From the NCBI GenBank assembly GCA_018061005.1, contig JAGOVA010000004.1, forward strand, positions 30,578-94,577: a stretch of 64,000 nt of DNA. The letters are read 5' to 3'. Positions 29,567 to 39,098 of this stretch are shown here, one piece after another (position 1 is the stretch's first letter; each line of letters opens with the position of its first letter). Made by a program: the position numbers and the translations under genes. Under the pieces are notes generated by a model, which was not told the DNA's origin, made no database searches, and saw nothing but the letters and a program-made list of their open reading frames with translations. Source of the stretch: Sterolibacterium sp. (lineage in GTDB: Bacteria; Pseudomonadota; Gammaproteobacteria; Burkholderiales; Rhodocyclaceae).

Positions 29567-30355
29567 ATGCTTTGCGCGCGCCCATTCCTGTTTTCAGGCT
29601 TATTGCTGATCCCGGTATTGGTGGCTTGTTCGAATGCCCCGCGTGTGTCGCTGCCTGCGGCGGCTGCATCACAAAAAAATCCGCTCCAGAGCGAAAATGA
29701 ACGCGGATTTTCTGCTGCCCAGTTCGTCAAAACAGATATTGACCGGGTGGCCGATGCGTATCATCGGGAGGTGTTTGCCGGTTTGCGCGGGCTGGCTGAA
29801 AAGCTGTACCGGCGCAATCCGGCAGAGTTCAGGAAAACGGGGCTGGCGGAGGTCAAGGAGGCCGCTGCGGTGGCGACAGATCCGGCGCGCGGATGGCGGT
29901 TTGATGAGTTCGGCGGGCGTTATGGAACCGATGCGGTGCAACTGGCTTTTCGTGAGGATTATTCAGGGGATCGCGTGCGCGCCCTGATCGCCGGATTGGG
30001 GGGCATGATGCAGAACGCTTTTAATGGCAAGGATGAGTTTTACATGACGGATGATCTCGATCCGCAAAATCTTTACAACAGTGCGCGCAATGTGGAAATT
30101 GTCGTCTGGCGATTGTCGAATGCGCGCATGACAGACGGCCGTCTGTATCTGCTGACCAATGAGGCAGCACAGGCAGCGCAGCCTGGACAGCCTGGCCAGG
30201 CCGCCAACCTGAGTTTTGAACGCGAGTTCGGCAAGATCATTGGCCATTTTGATCTGCTGGCGCGCATCGTGGCTGACAAAACCAGCCGGACGGTCGTCAA
30301 GGTGGTGCAAAGCCTGGCAACGGCGGTGTTTTTTCCGGTGTCTTTCGTCAAATGA
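29567..30355 (+). CDS. Lipoprotein of unknown function
   Basis: This 262-residue protein has a lipoprotein signal peptide: MLCARPFLFSGLLLIPVL followed by the lipobox LVAC, with Cys21 as the lipidated residue. The mature part is helical and soluble-looking, with no catalytic motif I can name. Segments such as GRYGTDAVQLAFREDYSGDRV and GMMQNAFNGKDEFY look conserved, and LYNSARNVEIVVWRLSNAR ends the core. An AAQPGQPGQ stretch interrupts the C-terminal part. It overlaps purN by 4 bp, so the two are translationally coupled. Function unknown. Confidence 0.75.
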   Translation: MLCARPFLFSGLLLIPVLVACSNAPRVSLPAAAASQKNPLQSENERGFSAAQFVKTDIDRVADAYHREVFAGLRGLAEKLYRRNPAEFRKTGLAEVKEAAAVATDPARGWRFDEFGGRYGTDAVQLAFREDYSGDRVRALIAGLGGMMQNAFNGKDEFYMTDDLDPQNLYNSARNVEIVVWRLSNARMTDGRLYLLTNEAAQAAQPGQPGQAANLSFEREFGKIIGHFDLLARIVADKTSRTVVKVVQSLATAVFFPVSFVK

Positions 30356-31008
30356 AATCAATCGTTATCCTCATTTCCGGGCGCGGCAGCAACATGCGCT
30401 CATTGGTTGAAGCGGGCTTTCCCGATGGCCGTATTACGGTGATCAGTAACCGCCCTGATGCGGGCGGGCTGGATTATGCAAAATCGCGCGGCTTGGCTAT
30501 AGCGGTGGTCGATCATCGGCTGTTTCCCAGTCGCGCTGCTTTTGATGAGGCACTGGTTGCAGCGATCGACGCACATCAAGCGGATCTCGTCGTGCTGGCC
30601 GGTTTCATGCGGATACTGGGTGAGCCTTTTGTGCGGCACTATGAAGGTCGTCTGCTGAACATTCATCCTTCTCTGCTGCCGGCTTTTCCGGGGATGCATA
30701 CGCATGAACAGGCATTGGCGGCGGGCGTGCGGCTGCATGGCTGCACGGTGCATTTCGTCACACCGGCACTGGATTGTGGTCCCATCGTGATCCAAGCCGC
30801 CGTCCCCGTTTTTCCGGAGGATGATGCGGATCAACTGGCCGCCCGCGTGCTGGCGCAGGAGCATCTGATTTATCCAGCAGCGGTGCGTTGGTTTCTCGAA
30901 GATCGCCTGACGCTGACCGATGTGGGACGGGTTCTGTTGCAGAACGAGACGATGGTGCCAAATGCATTGTGCGTACCGTCGCTGGCCACGCGCTCTTCGA
31001 TTCCATGA
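30352..31008 (+). CDS. purN: Phosphoribosylglycinamide formyltransferase
   Basis: PurN transfers a formyl group from 10-formyl-tetrahydrofolate to GAR, the third step of purine synthesis. The 218-residue protein has the phosphate loop ISGRGSNMRSL, folate-site LAGFMRIL, catalytic Asn and His in NIHPSLLPAFPG and catalytic Asp in FVTPALDCGPI. It starts inside the end of the lipoprotein gene (ATGA-type overlap) and overlaps the DUF3108 gene by 4 bp. Confidence 0.96.
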   Translation: MKSIVILISGRGSNMRSLVEAGFPDGRITVISNRPDAGGLDYAKSRGLAIAVVDHRLFPSRAAFDEALVAAIDAHQADLVVLAGFMRILGEPFVRHYEGRLLNIHPSLLPAFPGMHTHEQALAAGVRLHGCTVHFVTPALDCGPIVIQAAVPVFPEDDADQLAARVLAQEHLIYPAAVRWFLEDRLTLTDVGRVLLQNETMVPNALCVPSLATRSSIP

Positions 31009-32204
31009 AGCGTATGCGCCAGCATCGCCTCACGCTGGCGTTGCTGATTTCCCTGCTGCTGCATCTGGTCGCCATGGGCGCACCGGGCTGGCGTGTGCCC
31101 ACATTGAATGATTGGCTGCCGCAGGAGGAAATCCGCCCCTCGCACATGGATGCGCGGCTGGTCGCACCTGCGGCCGAACTCTCGCCAGCCGTTGCAGCCA
31201 GGCGTGTCGCGGGTGTCCCGCAGGCTCCGCTGAAGCCGGTGCCGGTGCGGCGTGTGGTTGCCGTCGCCTCGCCATCTCCCGTGCCTGCGGGGGTGCTGGC
31301 TTTGCCGCCCGAGTCATCCACGGTGGATGCGGCAGCGGAACCATCGTTCAACCCTGCCGTTGAAGCCGGCGCGTCGCTGGCGGCGGATGAAGTGCTGGCG
31401 TTCGCAGAGCCGGGGCGTGCCACTGCGGCAGCACCTGTAGCCGACGCCGGTACGGATATGAATGCGGATACTGATACCGATGCCGCCCGTTCAGCGGTGG
31501 CATCCCCGCGCTTTCAGCTTCCGCGACGGGGGCATGTGCGGTTTAATGTGACCCGTGGCGAACAGGGGTTTGTCGTGGGGCAGTCTGTGCATCACTGGAA
31601 TCACGACAATAAAAGCTATGTGTTGAACAGCGTGACGGAAACGACGGGGCTGATCGCTTTGTTTCGCTCGGTACGCGTGGTTTGGTTGAGTCAGGGCGAG
31701 ATCGGCCGCGATGGTTTGCGACCGCACGAATTTCGCACGGAGCGGGAAGGGGTGCGCGGAGATTCAGCGAGTTTTGACTGGCCTGCGCTGAAGCTGGGGC
31801 TGTCCGGCGGCGTCCTGCGTGAGCAGCCCTTGCCGCCAGGAACCCAGGATGTGTTGAGCATGTTTTATGAGTTGGGTCATTGGTTGCCCGTCTGGTCGCG
31901 CGAGGCCGGGACAGGGAAGCCGAACAGCAACAGCCTGTATGTGACGACGGGACGCAAGCTGGAGCGTTACCGTTTTGAAATTCTGGGTGATGAAACTCTG
32001 ACCCTGCGCCAGCGCGGCCGCCAGCGCGCTTTGCATGTCCGCACGCTGGCGGGCGAACAGACCATCGATATCTGGCTGGCCTACGATCTGCGTGGTTTGC
32101 CGCTACGCATCCGCTATACCGACGGCAAGGGAGAAAGCTATGATCAGCTTGCCGATGAGATTGAATTTGATGACATGACTGCGCCCACGCAGCCCCTTAA
32201 ATGA
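31005..32204 (+). CDS. DUF3108 protein with TonB-like N-terminus
   Basis: This 399-residue envelope protein of unknown function starts at the ATG at 31005, overlapping purN by 4 bp. A single N-terminal membrane anchor (LTLALLISLLLHLVAMGAP) is followed by about 120 residues of Ala/Pro/Val-rich linker, an arrangement like TonB. The C-terminal 220 residues are a DUF3108 beta-rich domain (RGHVRFNVTRGEQGFVVGQS to YDQLADEIEFDD). The purN-DUF3108 order is common in betaproteobacteria. A periplasmic role is likely. Confidence 0.82.
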   Translation: MKRMRQHRLTLALLISLLLHLVAMGAPGWRVPTLNDWLPQEEIRPSHMDARLVAPAAELSPAVAARRVAGVPQAPLKPVPVRRVVAVASPSPVPAGVLALPPESSTVDAAAEPSFNPAVEAGASLAADEVLAFAEPGRATAAAPVADAGTDMNADTDTDAARSAVASPRFQLPRRGHVRFNVTRGEQGFVVGQSVHHWNHDNKSYVLNSVTETTGLIALFRSVRVVWLSQGEIGRDGLRPHEFRTEREGVRGDSASFDWPALKLGLSGGVLREQPLPPGTQDVLSMFYELGHWLPVWSREAGTGKPNSNSLYVTTGRKLERYRFEILGDETLTLRQRGRQRALHVRTLAGEQTIDIWLAYDLRGLPLRIRYTDGKGESYDQLADEIEFDDMTAPTQPLK

Positions 32205-33607
32205 TGAATAAAAAAACACCTGAATCCCGTAATCCCAACGCACGTTCTGCGCGGCCTTCTGCGCGATCTTCTTCTCGGCCTTCTCAAACATCTCAATCTT
32301 CCCGGTCTGCACATACCGCGCCGCCGCAACCTGCGGCCGATGCCCGGATCAACGGAACCCTGATTAGCCATGCGGCGGATGTGCTGGGGCAGTTGCTGAC
32401 CTTCAGCCAGCCAGCGGATGCCGTATTGTCAGGCTATTTTCGTGAGCATCGCGGCCTGGGGGGGCGCGAACGCGGCTTTATTGCCGAAACCTGCTACATG
32501 GTTCTGCGTCGCAAACGCCAGCTTGAAAAGCTCGTGCATCCTGCACGCAGCCCGCGCTGGCTGATCCTGGCGGCTTTGCTGCGGTTTGGCGGGGTGGCGC
32601 AAAAGCAGTTGGCCGAGGTGGTTTCCTCGACCGAAAAAACCTGGCTGGGCGAATTCAAGGCGCGACCCGAGCCCGAGTTCTCGCTCGCCGATCTGACGGA
32701 CTTCCCGGATTGGCTGGTGGAGCGTTTGAGCGCGCAGCATGCAGAAGCGGCCGTGATCGAGATGGCACGCGGCCTGAATCAAGGGGCGCCGCTCGATGTG
32801 CGCGTCAATCTCATGAAGGCAACGCGTGAAGAGGTGCTGGCGCGTTTGAGTGACACGGGGATCGTGGCCGAGGCGTGCCGTTACGCCCCGCTGGGCATCC
32901 GTCTCAAGAGCAAACCGGCCTTGCAGAAGCACCCGTTGTATCTGGAAGGCTGTATCGAGGTGCAGGATGAGGGCAGCCAGTTGCTGGGAGTTTTGCTGGC
33001 ACCCCGGCGCGGCGAAATGGTTGTGGATTTTTGTGCCGGTGCGGGTGGTAAAACCCTGCTCCTCGGTGCCATGATGCGTTCGAGCGGGCGGCTGTATGCC
33101 TTTGATGTTTCGGCGAAACGCCTGGCCAAGCTCAAGCCACGTCTGGCGCGTAGCGGCTTGTCGAATGTGCATCCGGTCTGCATCGACAGCGAACATGACA
33201 TCCGCGTCAAGCGGCTGGCGGGCAAGATCGATCGTGTGCTGGTGGATGCGCCCTGTAGTGGCCTGGGTACCTTGCGGCGTAATCCGGATCTCAAATGGCG
33301 GCAGACGGCACAAAGTGTCGAAGAGCTGTCGCGCAAGCAGCGTGACATTCTGGCCGGTGCGGCGCGGCTGCTGAAGCCGGGCGGGCGGTTGGTGTACGCG
33401 ACGTGCAGCATCCTGGAAGAAGAAAATTCAGCGGTGGTGGATGCGTTTCTTGCAACCCACCCTGAATTTAGCCGCGTGAGTGCCGCCGATGTGCTGGCGC
33501 AACAGGGCATCGTCATCGAACATCTGGACGAGGGGGATATGCGCCTGTGGCCTCATGTGCATGGGACGGATGGTTTTTATGCGGCGGTGCTGGAACGCAG
33601 CAAGTGA
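32201..33607 (+). CDS. rsmB: RsmB-like 16S rRNA (cytosine-5) methyltransferase
   Basis: This 468-residue RNA m5C methyltransferase of the RsmB/NOP2/Sun family probably modifies 16S rRNA. The first 50 residues are a disordered Ser/Arg/Pro-rich extension not seen in the 429-residue E. coli enzyme. A NusB-like helical domain follows, then the SAM-dependent domain with DFCAGAGGKTLLLGAMM (SAM loop), DAPCSGLGTLRRNPD (motif IV with cysteine) and YATCSILEEENSAVV (motif VI catalytic cysteine). Tandem ATGs at 32201 and 32204 overlap the previous stop. Confidence 0.88.
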   Translation: MMNKKTPESRNPNARSARPSARSSSRPSQTSQSSRSAHTAPPQPAADARINGTLISHAADVLGQLLTFSQPADAVLSGYFREHRGLGGRERGFIAETCYMVLRRKRQLEKLVHPARSPRWLILAALLRFGGVAQKQLAEVVSSTEKTWLGEFKARPEPEFSLADLTDFPDWLVERLSAQHAEAAVIEMARGLNQGAPLDVRVNLMKATREEVLARLSDTGIVAEACRYAPLGIRLKSKPALQKHPLYLEGCIEVQDEGSQLLGVLLAPRRGEMVVDFCAGAGGKTLLLGAMMRSSGRLYAFDVSAKRLAKLKPRLARSGLSNVHPVCIDSEHDIRVKRLAGKIDRVLVDAPCSGLGTLRRNPDLKWRQTAQSVEELSRKQRDILAGAARLLKPGGRLVYATCSILEEENSAVVDAFLATHPEFSRVSAADVLAQQGIVIEHLDEGDMRLWPHVHGTDGFYAAVLERSK

Positions 33608-34245
33608 ACGACGGCAGGCGATGGTTGCAGGGTGGCTGGGCGGGCGGGCTTTCGCTGCTGCTGGCACTGCTATCGCCTACGCTCTGGGCGCAGCCACCCT
33701 TACCGCTACAAAGCCGCGCCTTGACGGCGCAGGGCAGCGTGGAAGTGGCGTTTACGCCGTGGGACGATGCCGAGGGTGCCTTGCTCAAGGTGTTGCGTCA
33801 GGCACGTCACCAGATTCGGGTGCAGGCGTATCTTTTCACCAGTCGCACGCTGGCGCAGGCGTTGATCGAGGCACATCGGCGTGGGGTCGAGGTGATCGTG
33901 CTGGCGGATCGAGAGATGCTGCAAAAAGGTGACCGGAGCCAGATCCCCCGCCTGGCAGAAGCAGGTATTCCGGTGTGGCTGGAAACACGTTATGCCGTGG
34001 CGCACAACAAGATCATGCTGATCGACCCGCTGGATGCGGAGGCGGTGGTGGTCACCGGGAGCTATAACTTCACCTTCTCGGCGCAGGCACGCAATGCTGA
34101 AAATCTGCTGATACTGCGGGGCAATCCTGCCGTGACACGCGCTTATCTGGAGAATTGGCAGCGACATCGGGATGAGGCGGTGGCGATGGGGTCTGTGTCT
34201 CCGTTGCCCGCTACCCCGGCTGGAAAGGAGCGCATTCATGAGTAA
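33604..34245 (+). CDS. Phospholipase-D-like nuclease, exported
   Basis: This 213-residue protein starts at a GTG at 33604 that overlaps the rsmB stop (GTGA). The N-terminus is a signal peptide (GGWAGGLSLLLALLSPTLWAQP). The mature part has one HKD motif, His-Asn-Lys-Ile-Met-Leu-Ile-Asp (HxKxxxxD) followed by VVVTGSYNFTFSAQARNAEN, like the Nuc endonucleases, which work as dimers. A periplasmic or secreted nuclease is likely. It overlaps mscS by 8 bp. Confidence 0.86.
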   Translation: MNDGRRWLQGGWAGGLSLLLALLSPTLWAQPPLPLQSRALTAQGSVEVAFTPWDDAEGALLKVLRQARHQIRVQAYLFTSRTLAQALIEAHRRGVEVIVLADREMLQKGDRSQIPRLAEAGIPVWLETRYAVAHNKIMLIDPLDAEAVVVTGSYNFTFSAQARNAENLLILRGNPAVTRAYLENWQRHRDEAVAMGSVSPLPATPAGKERIHE

Positions 34246-35506
34246 TGAAGCACACAGTTTGTTAATGGCTTTCTGGCATGACGTCCAGCAGCCGGATACG
34301 TTCTGGCAGACAGGGGTGCTGGTGGCGTGTCTGGCCGTCGCCTGGCTGGCGCAGCGTCTGGTGCGCGAGCACGCCCCCGCAGCCGAAGGAGCCTGGAAGC
34401 TTGGGCACGGTGGTTTGCGTCGCATCGCATTCCCGTTGGTGGCGTTGACGCTCGTTTATGTGGCGCAGCAGCTATTGCAGCAGACGATGCATGTGCGCCT
34501 CTTGGCACTGGCCGTGCCTTTGCTGGGCTCGTTGGCGATCGTTCGTTTCGTGTTTTACATCCTGCGTCTGGCGTTCAAGGAGGCGGACTGGTTGTCTGCG
34601 TTTGAGCGAGGATTCTCGTTACTGGTGGCCTGTGTCGTGGGCTTGCACATTGTCGGGATTTTGCCGGATGTCATCGAGTTTCTTGAGTCGGTCGGCTTTT
34701 CCGCGGGCAAGCAGAAGCTGAATCTCTGGTTGTTGTTGCAAGGTGCGGCCACGGTGCTGCTGACCGTGCTGCTGGCCTTGTGGATGGGCGGCGTGATCGA
34801 AGGCCGCCTGATGAATTCGCGCGGCCTGGATGCCAATCTGCGGGTGGTGTTTGCCCGCCTGGCGCGCGCCTTCCTGCTGCTGCTGGCAGTGCTGATTGCC
34901 TTGCCGCTGGTGGGGATCGACCTGACGACGTTATCGGTGTTTGGTGGCGCACTCGGGGTGGGGCTGGGGTTTGGCCTGCAGAAGATCGCCAGCAGTTATG
35001 TTTCCGGCTTCATCATTTTGCTGGATCGCTCCATCCGTCTGGGCAACCTCATTGCGGTGGGCGATGACCGGGGGCAGGTGACACAGATCACGACGCGCTA
35101 CACAGTATTGAAGGGATCGACCGGCGTAGAGGTCATCGTGCCCAATGAAATGCTGATCAGCTCGGTGGTGCGGAATGAGTCCCTGACGGACAGCCGGGTG
35201 CGTGTCGCCTTGCCGGTGCAGGTGGGATACGGTAGCGACATAGAACAGGCCATGCAGATCCTGTGCGATGCGGCGCGGGCGCAGTCAAGGGTGGTGGCAG
35301 AACCGCCGCCACGCGCCTTCCTGATCGCGTTTGCCGATTCCGGCATTAACCTGGAGCTGGGTTTCTGGATTGCCGATCCCCATGAGGGCACGCTGCAGTT
35401 GCGTTCGGACATCAATTTGGCGATCTGGCGTGAATTTCGCAAGGCGGGCATCGAAATTCCTTATCCGCAGAGGGAAGTTCGATTGTTGAATGAGGCGGTG
35501 ATCTGA
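34238..35506 (+). CDS. mscS: MscS-family mechanosensitive ion channel
   Basis: This 422-residue inner-membrane channel starts at the ATG at 34238 behind AAAGGAG. Four or five N-terminal helices precede the pore helix and beta domain with VFGGALGVGLGFGLQKIASSYVSGFIIL, a classic MscS TM3/beta signature, then IRLGNLIAV and EVIVPNEMLISSVV. It is longer than E. coli MscS (286 residues), closer to YbdG- and MscK-like members. It relieves turgor on osmotic downshock. Confidence 0.93.
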   Translation: MSNEAHSLLMAFWHDVQQPDTFWQTGVLVACLAVAWLAQRLVREHAPAAEGAWKLGHGGLRRIAFPLVALTLVYVAQQLLQQTMHVRLLALAVPLLGSLAIVRFVFYILRLAFKEADWLSAFERGFSLLVACVVGLHIVGILPDVIEFLESVGFSAGKQKLNLWLLLQGAATVLLTVLLALWMGGVIEGRLMNSRGLDANLRVVFARLARAFLLLLAVLIALPLVGIDLTTLSVFGGALGVGLGFGLQKIASSYVSGFIILLDRSIRLGNLIAVGDDRGQVTQITTRYTVLKGSTGVEVIVPNEMLISSVVRNESLTDSRVRVALPVQVGYGSDIEQAMQILCDAARAQSRVVAEPPPRAFLIAFADSGINLELGFWIADPHEGTLQLRSDINLAIWREFRKAGIEIPYPQREVRLLNEAVI

Positions 35507-35649
35507 GCCATGGGTCAGACGCACGCGAAAAAAATCGGGCGGGTGTTTCTCACGCCTGAATAAAATGGCGTAATATCGCCCATCGTGGGCTTGTGCGAGT
35601 GAAAATCGGCTCTCGACGGGTCGAATGTCTTCGTGAGGAAGGGTAAGTA

Positions 35650-36627
35650 ATGTCCGATTTGATGAAAATCGTTGATGAGCGTACAAGGCTGGCAGGAACC
35701 AATAAACTGGAAATCCTGCTATTCACGCTCGGCCACGATAACCGCACCGGACGGCGTGAAACCTTCGGCATCAACGTGTTCAAGGTGCGCGAAGTCATGC
35801 GTAAGCCGCCGATCACAGCTTCGCCGGATATGCCGACGGCCGTGAAGGGGATGGTCAGCCTGCGTGGTGCGCTGGTTCCGGTGATCGACCTGGCGGAATA
35901 CATAGGCATTCAGCAGGAAACTTCGCGTGAAGTCATGATTGTGACCGAATACAACGGGCACACGCAGGGCTTTCTGGTGGAGGCGGTGGATACCATCCTA
36001 CGCCTCGACTGGCAGCAGATGCGCGTGCCGCCTGACATGCTGTCATCCAATCTGGGCGGGATGGTGACGGCGGTGACCGAACTGCCCGATGGCCGTCTGG
36101 TGATGATGATCGACGTTGAACGGGTGCTCGCAGAAACGCAGCAGGTTGATGACTCCTATCTTTACAAGGATCTCAAACCGGTCAGTGCGGATATCACCGT
36201 GTTTTATGCCGACGATTCTTCCGTGGCGCGTGGCCAGATCCAGCGCACGCTGGATGCCTTGGGCATCAAGGGCATCAGCGCAGTCAATGGTCGCCTGGCC
36301 TGGGAAGAACTGCAGCGAGTCGCGGCACATGCCAAAAATACCGAACGCCCGGTCAAGGAACTGGTGCAGGTGGTTCTGACGGACGTTGAAATGCCGGAGA
36401 TGGACGGCTATATCCTGACCAAGCACATCAAATCGGACCCCCGGTTTTCCGGGATCCCCGTCGTCATGCATTCGTCGTTGAGTGGCACCTCGAACAACCA
36501 GTTGGGTCGTTCGGTCGGGGTGGATGAGTATGTTTCCAAATTTGAGCCCCAGCGACTGGCCGAAGCGTTGATTCGCCTGTCGACCGGGGGGCAGCAGCAA
36601 CCCAAGGCCATCACAGGTGGGGAGTGA
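35650..36627 (+). CDS. cheV: Chemotaxis coupling protein CheV (first copy)
   Basis: CheV is a CheW-like coupling domain (about residues 15-165) fused to a response-regulator receiver domain (about 180-315). The coupling part has [17 protein letters not shown] and GMVSLRGALVPVIDL. The receiver has FYADDSSVARGQI, the phosphoacceptor Asp in [13 protein letters not shown], the Ser/Thr in MHSSLSG and the Lys in EYVSKFEP. It links chemoreceptors to CheA and may buffer phosphate. GAGGAAGGG lies upstream. It heads the cheV-cheV-cheY-cheZ-cheA set and lies 4 bp before the second copy. Confidence 0.93.
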   Translation: MSDLMKIVDERTRLAGTNKLEILLFTLGHDNRTGRRETFGINVFKVREVMRKPPITASPDMPTAVKGMVSLRGALVPVIDLAEYIGIQQETSREVMIVTEYNGHTQGFLVEAVDTILRLDWQQMRVPPDMLSSNLGGMVTAVTELPDGRLVMMIDVERVLAETQQVDDSYLYKDLKPVSADITVFYADDSSVARGQIQRTLDALGIKGISAVNGRLAWEELQRVAAHAKNTERPVKELVQVVLTDVEMPEMDGYILTKHIKSDPRFSGIPVVMHSSLSGTSNNQLGRSVGVDEYVSKFEPQRLAEALIRLSTGGQQQPKAITGGE

Positions 36628-36631
36628 GCTC

Positions 36632-37597
36632 ATGAAAAATGCCGTGGTGGTATTGCCTGAACGTGGCGTGCTTGAATCGGTTGATGCGCGAACCCGTCTG
36701 GCCGGTTCGAACTGCATGGAAATCCTGCTGTTCTCGCTGGGCACACAAGAAACCTTTGGGATCAATGTGTTCAAGGTGCGTGAAGTTAGCCGAACACCCA
36801 AAATCACCAAGACCCCCAACATGCCGCAGGGTGTGGAAGGGCTCATCAGTCTGCGGGGAAATGTCATCCCGGTGCTGTCTTTGGCGCGTTCGATGGAACT
36901 GGCCGATGCCCCGACGGCGTTGGGCAGTTCGATGATGGTGACGGAATACAACAAGCGCATCCTCGGATTTCTGGTGCACGATGTTGACCGGATCACCCGG
37001 GTCGAGTGGAGCAAGGTGCGTGCGCCTGAGTCGGTGGTGACGGGCGGTTCGAATCGTTTCATTACAGCGATTACCGAGTTGCCGGGTGGGCGGATGGTGT
37101 CGATTCTTGATGTCGAACAGATCATGGCCTCCAGCTTTGGCGAGGCGCATGTTCCGGATGTCGAACGGCTGGACGAAGGCGGCAATTACAACGTTTTCTT
37201 TGTTGACGATTCGGCGATTGCGCGCAAGAAGATTTCTGAAGTGCTGGACAAAATGGGGGCGCGGCATAAACACGCCCTGAACGGCATGGAAGCCTGGACC
37301 CGTCTGCAAGGCATGGCAACACATGCCGAACAAGTCGGCAAGGATTTGCGTGAAGATGTTCAACTGATCCTTGTGGATGCCGAAATGCCGGAAATGGACG
37401 GCTACATGCTGACGCGCAATATCAAGTCCGATACGCGATTTAACGGAATTCCGGTGGTGATGCACTCATCCCTCTCGTCGGAAGCCAATCGCGCGATGGG
37501 CAAGCAGGTCGGGGTGGATTCCTATGTAGCCAAGTTTGACGCCGAAGTGCTGGCGGAAACTTTGCGCCCCTTGTTGATGAAGTACCACAGAAGCTGA
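36632..37597 (+). CDS. cheV: Chemotaxis coupling protein CheV (second copy)
   Basis: This second CheV has 321 residues from the ATG at 36632, which is preceded by GGGGAG. It has CheW-like [18 protein letters not shown] and [15 protein letters not shown], and receiver parts [27 protein letters not shown] (phosphoacceptor Asp), [10 protein letters not shown] and SYVAKFDAE (Lys). It is clearly homologous to the gene just upstream but diverged, so the pair is an old tandem duplication. Both probably couple different receptors to CheA. Confidence 0.92.
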   Translation: MKNAVVVLPERGVLESVDARTRLAGSNCMEILLFSLGTQETFGINVFKVREVSRTPKITKTPNMPQGVEGLISLRGNVIPVLSLARSMELADAPTALGSSMMVTEYNKRILGFLVHDVDRITRVEWSKVRAPESVVTGGSNRFITAITELPGGRMVSILDVEQIMASSFGEAHVPDVERLDEGGNYNVFFVDDSAIARKKISEVLDKMGARHKHALNGMEAWTRLQGMATHAEQVGKDLREDVQLILVDAEMPEMDGYMLTRNIKSDTRFNGIPVVMHSSLSSEANRAMGKQVGVDSYVAKFDAEVLAETLRPLLMKYHRS

Positions 37598-37610
37598 GCC
37601 GGAGATTCAT

Positions 37611-38012
37611 ATGTCTGATCCGAGCAAGATCAAATTTCTCATCGTCGATGACTTTTCCACGATGCGTCGTATCGTTCGCAATCTGCTGAAAGAACTCGGC
37701 TACACCAGTGCCGACGAAGCGGAAGATGGTGCCGCTGCCTTGCAGAAATTACAGGGTGGCAATTTTGACTTCGTCGTCACAGACTGGAACATGCCCAACA
37801 TGGATGGCCTGCAACTGCTGCAGGCAATACGCGCCGATGCGAATCTTAAACATCTGCCGGTATTGATGATTACCGCCGAGGCCAAGAAGGAAAACATCAT
37901 CGCCGCCGCCCAGTCCGGCGCCAGTGGTTACATCGTCAAGCCGTTTACCGCAGCGACGCTGAACGAGAAGCTGGCCAAGATTTTTGAAAAGCTGGCACAG
38001 ACCGCGGCATAA
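37611..38012 (+). CDS. cheY: Chemotaxis response regulator CheY
   Basis: CheY is a single-domain receiver that, when phosphorylated by CheA, binds the flagellar switch. The 133-residue protein has the acidic pocket [18 protein letters not shown], the phosphoacceptor Asp in [16 protein letters not shown], the Thr/Ser in [12 protein letters not shown] and the Lys in [11 protein letters not shown], all in canonical order. It lies between the second cheV and cheZ. Confidence 0.96.
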   Translation: MSDPSKIKFLIVDDFSTMRRIVRNLLKELGYTSADEAEDGAAALQKLQGGNFDFVVTDWNMPNMDGLQLLQAIRADANLKHLPVLMITAEAKKENIIAAAQSGASGYIVKPFTAATLNEKLAKIFEKLAQTAA

Positions 38013-38042
38013 AGCCGGAACGCACGGAGCAACCCGTACATT

Positions 38043-38984
38043 ATGGCCACATCCACCCTCTCCCCCTCGCGGGAATCCGCCAAGTTCGACGAGTCCGGCG
38101 ACAACGACGACTTGCAGACGTTATTTGACAGCATCGCCGCCGCCTCCATCAGCGAGCCCCCGCCTTCAGCCAAGGCGGTTGAGCCGGTGGCCGATGCTTT
38201 TGGCGATAACGCAGATTTGCAGGCACTGTTTGACTCGGTTTCGGAGCAGGTCGGCGCGGGAAGCACTGCGGCATCGCCCGCCGCTGCCGCATCGGTTGCT
38301 GCGGCGGCTGCCGTGGCACCTGCACAACCTGCGGCGATGGCCAGTGAGGTTGCGCCGGAAGACGGGCAGTCCACGCAGGTATTCAATCGCATCGGCGTGA
38401 TGACGCGGGATTTGCACAACACCCTGCATGAGCTGGGTTACGATCGGGTGCTCGAAGATACCGCCCGGGCGATCCCTGACGCACGGCAACGGCTGGTTTA
38501 TATTGCCCAGATGACCGAACAGGCTGCGAGTCGGGTGCTCAATGCAACTGAAATTGTGCGCCCCATCCAGGACGCGCTGGGCGACCGCTCGAAACTGCTC
38601 GCGCAACGCTGGGACAAGGTTTTTTCCAACCAGCTGTCACCCGCCGAATTCAAGGCACTGGCCGCAGAGACCCACGGTTTTTTGAGTGACGTGCCGCAAC
38701 AGGTGAGCGCGACCAACAGCCAGCTGACGGAAATCATGATGGCGCAGGATTTTCAGGATCTGACCGGCCAGGTGATCAAGAAGGTGGTCGATCTGGCGCA
38801 GAAAATGGAGCAGCAGTTGTTGTCGATCCTGCTGGAAACCATGCCCCCTGAGATTCGTGCCGAAATGCGTATCGAGGCACCTGATGGACTGCTCAACGGG
38901 CCGGTGGTCAATAGTGCGGGGCGTACTGATATTGTTAACAGCCAGGCGCAGGTCGATGATCTGCTGGAGAGTCTGGGGTTCTAG
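38043..38984 (+). CDS. cheZ: CheY-P phosphatase CheZ with extended N-terminus
   Basis: CheZ removes the phosphate from CheY-P. The catalytic helix is present, with Asp239 and Gln243 in QDFQDLTGQVIKKV. The C-terminal CheY-binding tail reads VDDLLESLGF. At 313 residues it is about 100 longer than E. coli CheZ. The extra N-terminal 110 residues carry two copies of GDNxDLQxLFDS (residues 19-31 and 54-66) and an Ala/Pro-rich linker. cheA follows after 114 bp. Confidence 0.92.
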   Translation: MATSTLSPSRESAKFDESGDNDDLQTLFDSIAAASISEPPPSAKAVEPVADAFGDNADLQALFDSVSEQVGAGSTAASPAAAASVAAAAAVAPAQPAAMASEVAPEDGQSTQVFNRIGVMTRDLHNTLHELGYDRVLEDTARAIPDARQRLVYIAQMTEQAASRVLNATEIVRPIQDALGDRSKLLAQRWDKVFSNQLSPAEFKALAAETHGFLSDVPQQVSATNSQLTEIMMAQDFQDLTGQVIKKVVDLAQKMEQQLLSILLETMPPEIRAEMRIEAPDGLLNGPVVNSAGRTDIVNSQAQVDDLLESLGF

Positions 38985-39098
38985 TGTAGACATGAGGCTG
39001 GTCGTCTGGCGTGTCGGCGTGTTGTTGTGTCGTTGCAATCTGTGCGACATCATGGCCACCCCAGATGTTAATGCCTCGGGTGACAGGAGCAAGGAATC

